A DNA stretch of 64,000 bases. Origin: Selaginella moellendorffii (lineage: Eukaryota; Streptophyta; Lycopodiopsida; Selaginellales; Selaginellaceae). How positions within the stretch are numbered: position 1 is the first letter of the stretch; each line of letters starts with the position of its first letter. The notes beneath the pieces are model-generated. The model was not told the DNA's origin. It did no database searches and saw only the letters and a program-made list of their open reading frames with translations. Below, piece after piece: positions 1-12,192 of the stretch. Position numbers and translations under genes: made by a program. The DNA is taken from assembly GCF_000143415.4 (NCBI RefSeq), contig NW_003314261.1, forward strand, positions 1,573,597 through 1,637,596, written 5' to 3'.

Positions 1-880
1 ATACAAGCCGTCCAATTTCGATCCATTTCGGGGAGGGGTGAACAGTGGCCTTTCCAAAAGATCACTGAAGTAGGCTGTCAAAAGCCCCTGATCGGCGCCA
101 TCGTTGTTCTCTCTTCCCTCCTTTATGACCTCGAGCATGTCCTGGAACGTCTCGTTGGAAGGCTGCCAAAGCGAAACTATCAGACACAGACACAGACACA
201 CACACAAAACAAAGAGATCTAAGAAGCAAACTTCACTGCCTCCAACGCATTTATGATCGCGCTTGCGTACCTTGAGAACGAAAAGGCCCGTGTGGAAGTA
301 GCAGGGATTGATGAAGCACGCGCAAAACTCCCCGCACTGGAAGAGCTCGTCCGTGTTGTGCAAGAACATGTTATCGGCGTCGAGCATCACCACTCTCTCG
401 TAGTCTGTGAGAGACCACGCGTAGATTTTGTTGAGCGTGAACATGAACCGATCGTTGAATCCATCCATCCCCTTGTATGGATTTGGGATATCGGTGACCG
501 AGACAACCTTGACGCCCTCTTTGTTCCTGGCAAAGGGAGAGCAAACGATTTTCAGCTGCCAGATCGAGCGATATTTCGCCAGGGATCGGATCGATAGACA
601 CTTACAGCGTGCGAATCCAGCGCGGCGGCACAGTCGTCGAGGCGATGACGATCAGATCGGCATCGGCCTTGTGCCGCGCCAGGGACTGCATCATGACCCT
701 GATCGCCACGAAGAACTCGTAATCCCGGGGCGTCCCCATGTACATCATCGTCGCGTACGCGTTGCTGTGCCGAGGAGCAGCGCCAGCGTCCGCGGCGGAG
801 AGAGCGACCGACATGGCGAGAATGGCGACGAGGATCTGCATTGCGAAAAGATAGGCGCCGCTGCCCCAGCTCCCGGCCAT
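1..880 (-). CDS. Glycosyltransferase family 8 protein, PGSIP7/8-like, 5' part only (3' end lies outside the window)
   Basis: The gene runs off the left edge. Visible exons are 606-880, 271-526 and 1-162, joined in frame by two introns of 79 and 108 bases (GT-AG). The start at 880 is chosen because a hydrophobic signal/anchor (about residues 8-28) follows directly; an in-frame Met is also possible further upstream. Seen in the protein: an opening block with NAYATMMYMG and a donor-sugar region ending VVMLDADNMFLHN, which carries the DxD metal-binding motif of GT8 enzymes. A C-terminal block with NNDGADQGLL follows. These match the plant glycogenin-like PGSIP7/8 group, which are membrane-anchored, probably Golgi, transferases. 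The exact sugar donor and acceptor of this subgroup cannot be read from sequence. It is separated by about 850 bases from the kinase gene on the same strand. Confidence 0.88.
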
Positions 881-1733
881 GCTCTGGCCGGATCGAGCGC
901 CAAATCCCCTAAATACCCAGCGCCGCCGCTGCTCTGCCAAGGATCACAATGCAGCTCCGCCACGCCGATTGACGCGCTCCCAGATTTCGCCGCCTTACTC
1001 GCGCATCGATCGATCGCTCGGCATCCCTAGCCTAGCCTAGCCCTGGAGAACGCGCACCCTCTCAAACCCATCGTGGATCCCGAGGTCTTATCCCAGGAAG
1101 GAGGTCCCCCTACGGGCATATACTCCAGTGCGCCGGGGAATATACTCCTGTCGAGATATTTGCCCTTTCAAAACTTTGTCGTTGTACCTTCTACGCGTAC
1201 GTTTTGTGGCGGCCATGTCATGACCGGATCTCACAACGCGGAACCCAATCGCGTGTGCTTCGACTTTGCCCTCGTAGTCCTTGAAGAGACGGGGTTTGAC
1301 TTAGACAACGGCCACGATGTCCACGTCCGTACGATAAAAATTCGATCGTGCGGCTGTGGTCTAGAACCCGCCGTATCATTTGACAAGTCAAAAGAGAAAT
1401 ATCTTGACACAGTCGAGCTGCCGAGAGTTGTTTGTGAATTCCGTGTTGAATCCAAAGTGAAGAACACGGGCGGATCTAAACCATTTTTTTCGTGCCACGC
1501 TCTTCCTGGACTGGACCCCAGATAACAAGTTTTGCTGGATATTCCACTGCTCTGAATGGAGAGCAAACGTAAGGACAGGAAGGAAAGCTCTCAACAGTTG
1601 CTACATTCCCAAAAATCAAAGAGTTGGAAAATAGGACGAAGAACCTGTGAATTTGGGATGGTATCTTTGACGATCCACCATTGCTCCAGTGTGTCAGAAA
1701 TTGCGGAGAAAAAATCGAAATGGGAGGCGTCGT
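881..1733. other. Intergenic region between GT8 gene and kinase gene
   Basis: This holds the promoter/5' leader of the GT8 gene and the 3' untranslated end of the CDPK-related kinase gene. A 150-codon open frame at 1073-1525 (+) has no recognisable domain, and I do not call it a gene. Nothing else is supportable. Confidence 0.6.
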
Positions 1734-4121
1734 CTATCTCGGCCTGGAACTTAAGCGGGGGCTCACTCCGTGTAAGAGCTTCGTGAACCCGTAGAAGCTG
1801 AGCTTGCCATCCACGGGCCTGAGCCATTCGTGGAGTGAAACGTGCGCTGGCGAGTTTGGAGATAGTCCCAGTTCCTGTGAAAGTTACGCGGAGTTTACTT
1901 CGCAAACACGAGAGGAATGCTAAGCGTACCTTTGCAAGCTCCTCGACTGTAAGTGATCGATTGCCTTCCCGGTTGAATATCTCGTATGCTGATCGAGCGT
2001 GTCGCTCCCAGCGATCCAACGCTTCAAGCTGGTAAACGCTGATGGTTGCGGCACAGAACTCGTAGAAATCCATTTTTCTTGAAGCCAAGGCATCCATCTG
2101 CAGCCGACCAGCAGTGAAAGGTTAACAGGAGTCCGAGAAAAGAATATGCATAATCTATAATTCTACACGAACCGAAGACAGCATCTCAAACAGCCTCGCT
2201 TCTTTCATGGCATCGGTGGAATGCTTAGCCAAAGCCTGCGCACCATGAGAAAAAGTTTATAACGCGAGGGAATCGAAAAATGTAAAATAAGTACCATTCT
2301 GAAGTTCTCTAGGGACACGCGACCATTCTTACTGGGCTCCAATAGTAAGAACTGAGCTCTCAAGTAAATCAGCTCGTCCTCAGTTAAAGTCCTTGACAGC
2401 GCCTACACTTGAAAGGAAAAAGCCAAACCGATAAAAGTCTGAAGAAGCGATGGGAAGTAGACACGCACCTTGAGAGCTGTCTGCTTTAAGGGTGTGGCTC
2501 GTAAATAGGACTTGACTTGCTTAAAAATAAATATGTCTAGAGGAATTTTTCGCTCTCCACGAATCCACGGGTGACCTGCAAAAAGATAGTAAAACAGACA
2601 AATGAACAAAGCATAAGAATCACGAAGACTAATATACTTACTTAAAGCTTGGACTGCTGTCATTCGCTTCCGCGAGTCCTTATTGAGCAGCCTCTTCACA
2701 AAATCTTTGGCTTCGGTAGATACCGAAGGCCAAGGAGTTTCCACAAAGTTGGGATCTGCTCGCAAGACCGCGCGAAAGATTCCGGACTCTGTGCGAGCCC
2801 AGAAAGGCCTGCTTCCACAGAAGAGGATATAAGTTATAACTCCAACACTCCATATATCAGCTTCCATGCTGTAGGATCTGTGAAGTACTTCGGGGGCAAC
2901 ATAGTACGCACTCCCGACAATGTCGTTTAGCTTCTCATCTGTGCAACAAAGTAAGAGGTTCATACGTTTCTATTCGAGTTACTGAAACTTTCAGTACCTG
3001 GTTTCACATAATCCGAGAGTCCAAAATCGATTGCTTTCAAGGGCGCATTCTCGTCCTTGGCAGTAAATAGGAAATTCTGCAGAAATTACAATCTATTAAG
3101 CCTCGCAGCATGGCAAAAGTTACGTTTACCTCACCTCTGGTTTTAAATCTCTGTGAACGACACCTTGAAGATGGCAATAAGCAACTATTTGTAAGATCTG
3201 CGAGAGCACAACCTTGGCGTCCTCCTCGGGGAATTTTCCACCTCTGTAGCAGGAAACAAACAAAACAAGGATAAGAAACCAAAGAACAAAGTGGAAGCCA
3301 CTGTACCTTGACAGAATCCGGTCTAGCAGCTCTCCTCCTTCGCACAACCTTTATCCGAGAAAAAAAGATATGTCAGGCAAAAAAAGTCGTGCCGGAATCT
3401 TAGCGAAACGTACTCCATGACAATGTACACATTCAGGTTGTCTTCGCATGCATCGTAGAACTTTACCAGGTTGGGATGACCAGACAGAGCCTTGAGAATC
3501 TTCACTTCTCGACGTACATCCTCGATCGCTATCGCCGTGGTCATCTGCAAGAAAACCATAGTTTAATACAGGAAAGAACATAAACAGTACGGAACATACA
3601 CAGACCTTTGCCTTCATGATGATCTTGACCGCAACTTGTTGGCCTTTAAGCTCGCCCCTCTTCACTTTCGCGAAGCAAGTATGCCCAAAGTGACCGCGTC
3701 CAATCTCCTGTCCCAGCTCGTACCGAGAAGCAAAGTTCTTCGCAAATCCAAAGCTCTTGTCAAGGCCTCCTCCGTTCTCGATCGCGGTAGCAGCAGCAGC
3801 ACCTCCTCCTCCAGCGACTCCTCCAGCCTCCTTAGTTTTCGTAGTTCCCAGCCTCTTCATGAGCGAGGCTTGGATGTGCTTGGCCGGCGATGGTGGCGGA
3901 AACGGCCGCCGAAACATCCTTCTCGGCGTGGAATTGGCGGGCGAGCTCGCGTAAGGCATGGGACTAGCCGGAGGGAATGGCGAGTTGCTAAACGATGACT
4001 TGGAGGAGAAATGTGGAGAATTGTTTCCACCCGTGGTGGTGGAGTAGCCATTGTAGGAATTCTCCTCAGTGCTCTTGTGCTGCTGCTCGTTTCCTCCAGT
4101 TTTTCCATAGCACTGCCCCAT
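1734..4121 (-). CDS. CDPK-related protein kinase (CRK)
   Basis: A Ser/Thr kinase of the plant CRK family, calcium-dependent kinase relatives whose EF-hands are degenerate. Eleven exons join in frame to 586 residues: 3606-4121, 3414-3544, 3307-3348, 3135-3243, 2998-3076, 2642-2938, 2469-2575, 2295-2402, 2173-2235, 1930-2097 and 1734-1874. The N-terminus MGQCYGK fits N-myristoylation plus palmitoylation, so plasma-membrane attachment is likely. A Ser/Pro-rich variable region precedes the kinase domain. Kinase motifs are all present: glycine loop GRGHFG, catalytic VAVKII, HRDLKPEN, DFGLSDY and APEVLH. The C-terminal regulatory part ends with [17 protein letters not shown], typical of the last CRK EF-hand-like unit. 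All introns are about 54-75 bases. The length is usual for the family. No defect is visible, so this is a confident full-length call. Confidence 0.95.
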
Positions 4122-5703
4122 TTCATCGATCTACCAATCCGCTAGAGCTCGAGCAGCATCTTCTCCACCAAGAAACTATTTTTCCCGTTGTCCTAGCAGC
4201 TAGTTTTAGAAGGCGCTCTAGAACACCAGCAGCGAAACCACGGCTTTGCATGATCCATTCTCCCCATCGCCACTGCTGCCCAAATCCATTCCCTCCTTCT
4301 AACCTGCATTCTCCCGCCGATTTCCTCGGCCCCTCCCCTCCTCCCCGGCCAGATTTCGGGATTTCGAGAGCCTGCTCGCTCGTTCCAGCTCCAATCTCTT
4401 CCTCGATTGGCGACCCGGGCGCTGGCTGGAGTCTAGACTCACCTCAATTCAGCTCGCTCGCCAGATCGCCAGGCGCATGCGCAGATCCAAAGCGGGGCGC
4501 GCACGAAATCCTCCCCCAAAACACGAATGACCTAAGGTAGGTCGCGCTCCTTCTTTCTTTGCTTTGCTTCTCCTTCTCTTTCTGGAGGAGGCAATGAATG
4601 AATGACTTGACACCCGCAAAAGAAAGGAAAAAAAAAAAAAACTTTGAAGGGGGGGAAATCTTTCGCGTTTTTGCGTTTCTTTCTTTTTTAAGAGATAGAA
4701 AGATTGTTGCTAAACTCGATCGGATCGAGAGACCATAGCATGTCGAATCGAGAAGAACACGCACTACTACACAGAAAAAAAAGGGAAGAAAAACGGAAAA
4801 AAGGGGAAAAAATTAAAGGAGTGAAACAGAGAGCATTCAATGACGACTACCTACCTCGCTTGAGCGAAATGGAGCAGAAAAAGAGAAAAAAAATGAGAAG
4901 TAAAAGCTTAAAAACAAGTTGAATCTATCAAACAATCAACGCGCATGAACAGTGAAGAATGTGTGCGGTGTTTTCTGTGAATTTGCCTTTGAATCCACCA
5001 AGAGCTGATCCTTGTCCTGGAGAGAACGCAAAGGAAGAAATCACCAAAAAATTGCTTTTGCTGCTGTTGTACTCTCCAATGCTGGTCAGATGCTCTCACC
5101 AAAAACACCAAAGGGAATTTTCAAGAGTCTGGTTTTTATTTATATATCTTTCATTTTTTTTTCAAATGGGATAAAAAAAACCAACTTTTTTATCATAGTT
5201 TTCAACCTTGGAAGTTGGAACCTTTTTTATTTCCCCCAGTTTGGTGGCCTAGAAATATCCACTCAACAGCAAAGGCAAAGCTAGCAATGGCATTTACAAA
5301 CATCATCAAATCTGGTTGTTGCTGTTTGTTGTGGTTTTCTTTCCAGCTTCCAGTGCTTTTCTAAGATCAAAGATCAATCTTTCCAGCCTTGAGATTTCCA
5401 GTGCTTTTCTAAGAACAAAGATCAAGGAAATGAAAAATAAAAATTCTCGGCCTAAAGTCAAACCCGCGATTCAATGCTGAAGTTGGCTCCATTCCTCGTG
5501 CTCTATGATAATTAAATCGATGTGGTTCTTCTTTCAAACTATGTTAATTTTGACCAGCCTTTCACGACTCCATGGTCCACTTTCTATAGTTTTCTCACAC
5601 GTCCAGCTCGAGTGTCACTTAAAACCTTTGAGATCGATCGAAAACTGGAAGAAGCGCGAGACTAGACAAGCTTTACACGTTTTCTCCTGTGAAATCTATG
5701 GAT
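4122..5703. other. Kinase promoter and intergenic region
   Basis: About 1.6 kb without a supportable gene. The part nearest 4121 (to roughly 4540) is C-rich and probably the long 5' leader and core promoter of the kinase gene. Beyond it are homopolymer A runs (around 4629-4640 and 4770-4810) and AT-rich sequence. The 5300-5700 part is the 3' flank of the PX gene. A short duplicated phrase (ttccagtgcttttctaagat / ttccagtgcttttctaagaa) occurs near 5346 and 5397. Confidence 0.6.
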
Positions 5704-6317
5704 CTAGAGCTCGTTGGGACCACCTAAGATGGCGCTCATGTTTACAATCGCCGAGTTCCTACGTTCTTGGAGCTTCTTCTTCTTCTCGGCCTCGATCGTC
5801 GAGGAAGAAGAGAAGAGGCCAGAGAAGAGATTCCTCTTGGACTGCTGCTTCGACGAGGCTTGCTCGCTCTTGACAATGTCTTCTCCATCTTCTTCTTCCT
5901 CCTGTGCTTCCTCGCTTTCTTCCGCCGCCAAAGAGGACGAAGCGCTCGGACACTGCTCCCTATCTCCGCCGCTTTGCGGCCGCAGTGGCGAGTGATCTCG
6001 AGTGCAAACCCGGCACGTCTCGATTGACTTGAAGCAGCTGCGGTGATAAGTCGCGTTGCAAAGCTGGCAGCGGTGGACGTTCTCGTCCTGTTGTAAAGGA
6101 AATGTCAGACTCTTGTAAGCTCGCTATGACAAACTCTTTCTTGCTATTTACCTCGTAGGGATAGATTAAATCCCGTGGCGAGTCACAGACCACTCCAGCA
6201 CCGCATGACTCGCCGAGCTCCAGACAAACCGAGCACTTGCGAGTGATGTGCAAAGTCAGCTTCTCCAGTGTTGCTTGCAACAATCCCGGCAAAACTGGGA
6301 AAAAGTGTTAGCAAATC

Positions 6318-6361
<44 letters not shown>

Positions 6362-8640
6362 AAACAAACAATCTTACCAGCAAATGCTCCCTTTGAAAGA
6401 TCTGTGAGGTCACGTAACGCATAAAAGTCGTTTTGCTCCAGAAGATAGCGTCGCGAGCCGAGTAGCTGCTGGATCCGGCTCCGAGACGGGCAGCGGATGC
6501 ATTTCACCAGCCGGCTCAACTTTCTTCTCATCTCACTTACATGAGAAAGTATGGGAGCTCTCGTGTACAGAAACGGATTGACTGCGCTGACACACAGCAT
6601 GGGCTGAAGGCACGGAACAAAAATAAGTATACAACACAATGAGAAACTCTTTGACGAACCTGATCGTAAATGGAGTCGAGATAGGCCTTTGCAAGTTGAG
6701 AAACAACTCTCGGTGTGAAATCCCAAGATCGAAGAACTCGAGCCGGTAGAATGGCAGTCTCGTTGAGATGACATCGTACGCAGTAAAGCTGGCCAGTGTA
6801 CTCACAGAACCTTGGCTTTCCCCACCCCAGAGATTTGATGAAACCGGAAACCACGTCCTTGGTTGGGTTGAGTTGCTCGTAACACCCAGCACAAAGATTA
6901 CGTTGGTTTAACAACACCTGGTTCAAAGGCTTTTTCGTCTGTATCTGTAAAACCAGACGAATAGTCCTTCCGAAGGCACTGTTTTGTCGCTCCGGACTTA
7001 TAGGTGTGCCCGGTCTCGGAGAACCAAGCTCTTTAAGCTGCATGGCGAAGTTTTGATCTCTTGCAGCCAGCTCGGGTGAGAACTGCGATGAAGCCGCCAG
7101 CATAGGCAGGCGTGTCTCCCCCGGACTAGGAAACAAAAACCTGAGTAGAGGTGCTGCCGTGCTGATCGGAACTCCAGCTTGCAGTGACGATTGGAGACAA
7201 ACTTGGAGAAGAGCACTCCGAAACTCCACCGCATCCGGAGAGGTGTTCCCAAAAACCTTCCGGGACTCGGCTGTCACCTTCTGCCACGGGCTTGGAAGCT
7301 GTACTCTGGTCTGTGCACTAAACATCCTCTTGAGCTGCTGGAAAAGATCAACGAACTCCCGGTACCGTCGTTCTATTTCCCACTGATTTTCACCGCTTTT
7401 CACCTGTATCCTGTAAATGGTATGCTCCCTGACGCCCACAACTCGTTCACCCAGAGACGCACCCCCTCGTCTCTGGCGTGCTCCAGTCACTTCCACGGAG
7501 TCCACTTTCCATAGCCCATCATATACTGAAGTTGATGTTCTAGTCCATGACGACTTCGTAGGACTGTTCGCTGCACCACCTTTGCTAGCCCAAAATGAAT
7601 GATTTCCACTGCTCTCACCTGTATCGAGCAGTATCTCCTCCATGTCCCAGACAGTGTCCATGTAAGTTTCTCTCACGTCAAGCGTCTCAACATAGCGCGA
7701 GAGCTGGAAAAGAAACCTCTGTCAGCCAGGCAGAGTGTCAAAATCCACACACAGATACCTCGTCGGGTCCCAAGTGATCTCTGCTCCAATCGGTACTATT
7801 GCGATAATCTTCTGTCATGGACGAGAGCCGCAAGGGACGAACGATTTCTTCTACGTCCAGCTGCAGCAAATCCTCTGCTTCTTTCGATCCCAGCCGCATC
7901 ACGCATCTTTTCTTCTCAATTACGGGAGCTTCGGAAGGACCAGCTATCGTCGTGATCTTCTCGGAAACTTGATCTCCAAGTGTCTCACAGAAACTCGAAA
8001 GAACGTCTGCTTTCAAGCCACCGTCTTGTTCTTGTTCTATCGTTTCCAATTCCTGGGAACTGTTCGCCTTGTCATGGGTGCTGCCGAGGAGCGTCTCGTC
8101 ACTGTCGATTTCTTTGAGCTCTACTTCACTTGGAACAACGTCTTCTTCCACAGCAACACCTTCGAGCAACTGCGACTCTTCGTCTTGGAGTTCTTCGCTC
8201 AAGGAGATTATCTTCAAACCACCAGTGTCTTCTTCATCGTCATAGAGCCCGGTACCGCGGACGATACCATCGTCACCACTGTCGCCATGATGATGAAAAA
8301 ATGCCCGGTCCTTATCGGAATCGAAGCACTCGTCCAGCGCATCGACGAATGCGTCCCCAGAGCCCCCAGCATCGTGAAAGTAGGCGCTCAAATCGGAGCC
8401 CCCAAACAAAAGATCACTCTCGGGGCTGTGATACCAGCTGCGCCCGCTGCTGAAATTCGCGCTGCGGCACTGCGAATACTCCGATTTGCCCTCGGAGCTG
8501 CCATCATCCGTGGCCTCCTCCTCGGTCCGGCTAGAGAAATCTTCCGCCTCTAGAAAATCCTCGGACTTCCAGCCATGGCTGGCATTTTCCCCTAGAATCT
8601 TACCAGAAGCATCGACAGAAGAGGGATCGCCTGACGCCAT
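5704..8640 (-). CDS. PX-domain protein with C-terminal Rubicon-homology (DUF4206) domain
   Basis: Five exons (7759-8640, 6660-7703, 6378-6603, 6152-6294, 5704-6087) give 892 residues. The first about 300 residues are acidic and low in complexity. A PX (phosphoinositide-binding) domain follows, with the hallmark ERRYREFVDLFQQLK and a proline-containing loop LPSPWQK. The C-terminal half has paired Cys/His clusters: NLCAGCYEQL, YCVRCHLNE, KCSVCLELGESCGAGVVCDSP and the RING-like HRCQLCNATYHRSCF...CRVC. This is the layout of the Rubicon-homology zinc domain, which in animals binds Rab7. By family the protein should act on endosomal or vacuolar membranes. An acidic, Lys-rich tail ends the protein. 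Intron 3 contains a long GA repeat. The gene is divergent from UTP4. Confidence 0.9.
6321..6359. repeat. (AG)n microsatellite inside an intron
   Basis: About 19 uninterrupted AG units lie in the third intron (6295-6377) of the PX gene. On the transcript strand they form a CT-rich tract leading toward the acceptor, so the repeat may double as a polypyrimidine tract. Confidence 0.9.
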
Positions 8641-8861
8641 TCCTGTCGGCGGCGATCGGTCCGCATCATCCGAAAGAAAAATTTCCAGCGATCGGTCATG
8701 CCAGAGCCCCGTACATTCCAGCTAGAAGAAAGAGAAATTAGGGTTCTTCGCTTTTGTTTTAGTGCCCAGTTTAATTAAAACAAACCAATCCAATCCAAGG
8801 CGCTAAACTACTCAGGGTTTTAGCGGCTAGGGTTAGGGTTTGTGGCCCAGCGGAGAAGAAA
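8641..8861. promoter_or_regulatory. Divergent promoter shared by the PX gene and UTP4, with telo-box
   Basis: Only 221 bases separate the two start codons. TTAGGGTTC lies at 8738-8746 and TTAGGGTTT (a telo-box) at 8833-8841, 20 bases before the UTP4 start. Telo-boxes are known in promoters of plant ribosome-biogenesis and translation genes, which fits UTP4. No clear TATA box was seen. That the promoter is truly bidirectional is inferred from spacing. Confidence 0.65.
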
Positions 8862-11800
8862 ATGCTGGAGATTCACAGGCTGCGGCACTTGGATTGGATT
8901 CCCAGCGCTGTGATTGCGCTCGCGACGAGCCCGGACGGGGCGGCGATCGCCGCTGCTCGCGACAGCGGCGCAATCGAAGTATGGAAGGCAGCTCCAGGAT
9001 CGGTGGGATGGTATTGCCAATTGGTAGGCTTTGCTCGCATTGCTCGCATTGCTCGTTTTGCGCCGATTTCTTATGCTCTACAGCTATCCCACAGACGATT
9101 CCAGGAATGCAGGGCGCGGCTATCTCCTGCTTAGAGTGGTGTAGCTCCAGCGTCTCGCGCCAAGGCCGATTGTTTTCTTCCGGGCTGGATGGGTTTATCA
9201 CCGAGTGGGATCTGGAAAGGCTCGAAGCAAAGGTGTTTGCTCGTCTTTTGTTTTGTTTCGAAAGGGGACTGATGGTTTTCTTTCAGGCACAAACCGACTC
9301 CTTTGGAGGCTCTGTGTGGCAGGTCGCGGCTCAACCTTCGTCACAGGACGATGATTCTCGGGACATCGCTGCTGCTTGCGATGACGGGTCTGTGAGACTG
9401 TTTACCTTGAATGATAGCATGACTTATAAAAAAGCATTTCCACGAGTTAAGGGTAAAGGAACTTTGTTTTCTCTTCATTTTGTAGTTCTTAATTGATTCT
9501 TATACTTGCAGGTCGCGTTCTAAGTGTTGCGTGGTCTCTTGACGGAAAACGAGTCTACGGTGGAGGGTCCGATGGGTATGAGCTTGTTTTCTCTTGTGGC
9601 ACGTCGCTGATAACCGTTTCGTGCACAGTTGCATAAGAAGCTGGGACGCTGCAACTTGTATTGAACTTTACAGAATAACAGCGGGCATTGGCGGCCAGAA
9701 AAAATTGGAAGAGTTGTGCGTTTGGTCCCTTCTCGTTCTCAGGTGTGTGCTTGATACTTCCTCGGATCTGAATACTTATTTCCATTGTTTTCCAGGAGTG
9801 GAACTCTTGTAAGCGGAGATAGTACCGGAACTACACAATTCTGGGATGAAAGGGGGATGTTACTGGAGGCTTTAACCAGGCATGACGCAGATGTTTTGGC
9901 CTTGGCTGCCGCACCTTCCCACACAGCGGTTTTCGCTGCTGGAGCTGATGGTCAGGTGTATTTCTGTTTTTTTTTTTTCCTTTTGTATTGGTTACCGTTC
10001 TCATTCTCACCAACTACAGGTCGTTATGTATCAACTTGTTCACGAGAGCTCCAGGCGTGGAAACAGTGATTTGAAAGAAGATGCTTCTGTAGGATTTGGC
10101 GACAAGTGGACGTATGTTGGCACCAAAAGGTGTCATTCTCATGATGTTAGAGCACTGACTGTTGCAATTCCGGTCCCTATTGACGCGGGTACGTATGCAG
10201 CTTTGTGGACTTTTGTGTTTCTGACTGACTTTACAGGCGATCCAACAAGTAAACCGTGGACAAGGCCTACGAGAGAACGGAACAAATGGCCAGAACCGGA
10301 TCACAGAAAGTGGGCAAGGCCTGGCATTCCCATGCTTGTATCGGGTGGGAACGATGCTAAGCTGTTCGCTTATCCCGCAAATGACATGATGTCATATCAG
10401 CCTCATGACATATGTCCGGCACCGGAACGGCCCGTCGTTCAACTAGCACCAGGGCTTGCACAGGATGGAAACGTAGTTATGATGGCACAACATCCGACTT
10501 ATATTGATATCTGGCGGGTTGCAAGCAGTCAATCCACAGGAAAGAGGCCAGAGGCGGAAAATGGAGTGGACTCGGATGATATCACACTCGGAAAGAGAAA
10601 GAGAAGTGATTCAACGTCCGAGGAAACGCTCAGTACTTCTTACCAACAGGATCAAGCAAGCAAGGGTGCACAGTCGGGGCAGCGTCCAGTCCTTCTAGCT
10701 AAGATAAAGTCCAAAGCGACAGCACATATTACTTGCAGCGCTTTCTCCGAGGACGGGAAATTCGTAGCGTTTTCAGACAGAACAAAGGCCAGGCTTTTTG
10801 AGCTAAAGCATGCACAAAAACAGTGGACTATCAAGAAGAAAAATCTTCCCGGCACTGTACCTCCTGCTCATCGCATGATTTTTAGTGTTGGCTCGAGCAG
10901 GTTGATAATGGCGTGTTCTCAAGGCGAGATTCTGGTAAGCTTTAGCACTCCTTTATCATTGATCTTTCTAACCTTCTCTTTTACATACAGGTGCTTGACA
11001 CTGACAGTTTGGAAGTGTTGCACGTTTTTAAGCTTGCGGCAGATGATTTGCAATCTCCGGTCGCTTTGTTGTGTGCGAGTCCGGATGGACAATGGTTAGC
11101 TGCTGGATCAAGCTCAGGCAACCTGGTCATCTTGAATCTGGAAACACTGCGGTAAGCTCTGCTTTTTCCTGCTGCAGTTCAATGATGATCACATTTCTCA
11201 ACAAATGTGACGAGGGTCTTGTGCCTCTGCGTTTTGAAAAAGACTTTGATCCTGAGAACTTCCTAGCAGCATCAGTTTTCTTGTCCCGTGTTTTACGTTC
11301 CTGGTGTTTGCAGGCACCACTGGTCTGTTCCGTTGTTTGACGGCACACCTGCGACGGCTGCCGTGTTCCATCCCGGAAACAATGCCGTGCTCATCGTCAC
11401 CACCGCTGCAAACAAAATCCACGTCCTTGACATTGCCGCGAGGGAGCTCGGCCGCTGGTCCAAAGAGAACCACGCCAGCATTCCCTCAGAGATTCTAGAG
11501 TTCCCAGGTGGCATCTCTGGCCTGACAGTCTCTCCATCCACGGGATCCACAGAGATCATCGCGTACAGCCCAAGGTACAAACGAAAGCTCTTTCGATGTA
11601 GCTCATCAAAGACTTGTTTTTTTCACTGCAGGGCGATGTGCTTGATCGATTTCAGCAAACCCGTCGCGAAGAACGCCGTCATCGCGAATGGAAATGGAAA
11701 TGGAAATGGAGCTCCTCACCTTCACCATATGGGAAACGGCCATGCCAACGGTGTCCACCACCACCACCACCGCAAGAACAAAAACTTCGTCCTCACGCCC

Positions 11801-11926
11801 TTCAAGAACCCGGTGCTGTTTGTGGGATACGTTGCAAAGAGCTCACTTTTGATAGTGGAGCGGCCATGGCTGGAAGTTTTAAACCACTTCCAAGCTCCTG
11901 TATACCGGCACCGCTATGGAACGTAA
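8862..11926 (+). CDS. UTP4: U3 snoRNP (SSU processome) WD40 protein UTP4/Cirhin
   Basis: Eleven exons give 795 residues: 8862-9023, 9095-9232, 9287-9452, 9512-9575, 9629-9742, 9796-9955, 10020-10188, 10237-10934, 10991-11151, 11314-11574 and 11632-11926. The opening [20 protein letters not shown] and the run of WD40 blades ([48 protein letters not shown]) match UTP4, the plant POPCORN protein. UTP4 is a t-UTP component of the small-subunit processome, needed in the nucleolus for pre-18S rRNA transcription and processing. A charged linker (about residues 400-470) separates the two propellers. The last exon carries a low-complexity insert rich in Gly-Asn and His before the conserved end. The telo-box just before the start fits co-regulation with ribosome genes. 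Confidence 0.93.
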
Positions 11927-12192
11927 GTGTAATAACCGAATATGCTTTTGGGAAAGACAGAATATGCTCCAGGCCAGCTAGAATATGCTCTTGGGGAACC
12001 AGAATATGCGCAAGACCTACACGTGGTAAATTAAATCGGATATTCTGTGAGAGGCCACGTAGCACAATGTGTCTTCACTAGAATCTCTTTAGCGATTTGA
12101 CTTCTACACAAGTGGGCGGGAAATCTCGCATTAAGCAATGCAGTGAAGGCGCTCGCTAGGGTTCCTCGATTTCTCGTGTATCTGGTCCAAAG

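Noticed and set aside
428-1030. 200-codon plus-strand ORF
   Set aside because: Antisense shadow of the first GT8 exon and its leader; the protein is low-complexity Arg/His/Pro sequence.
1073-1525. 150-codon ORF between the GT8 and kinase genes
   Set aside because: No domain, no splice continuation and no homologue that I recognise; expected by chance in a region of this composition.
7735-8553. 272-codon plus-strand ORF
   Set aside because: Antisense to the acidic first exon of the PX gene, which has family support in its own frame.
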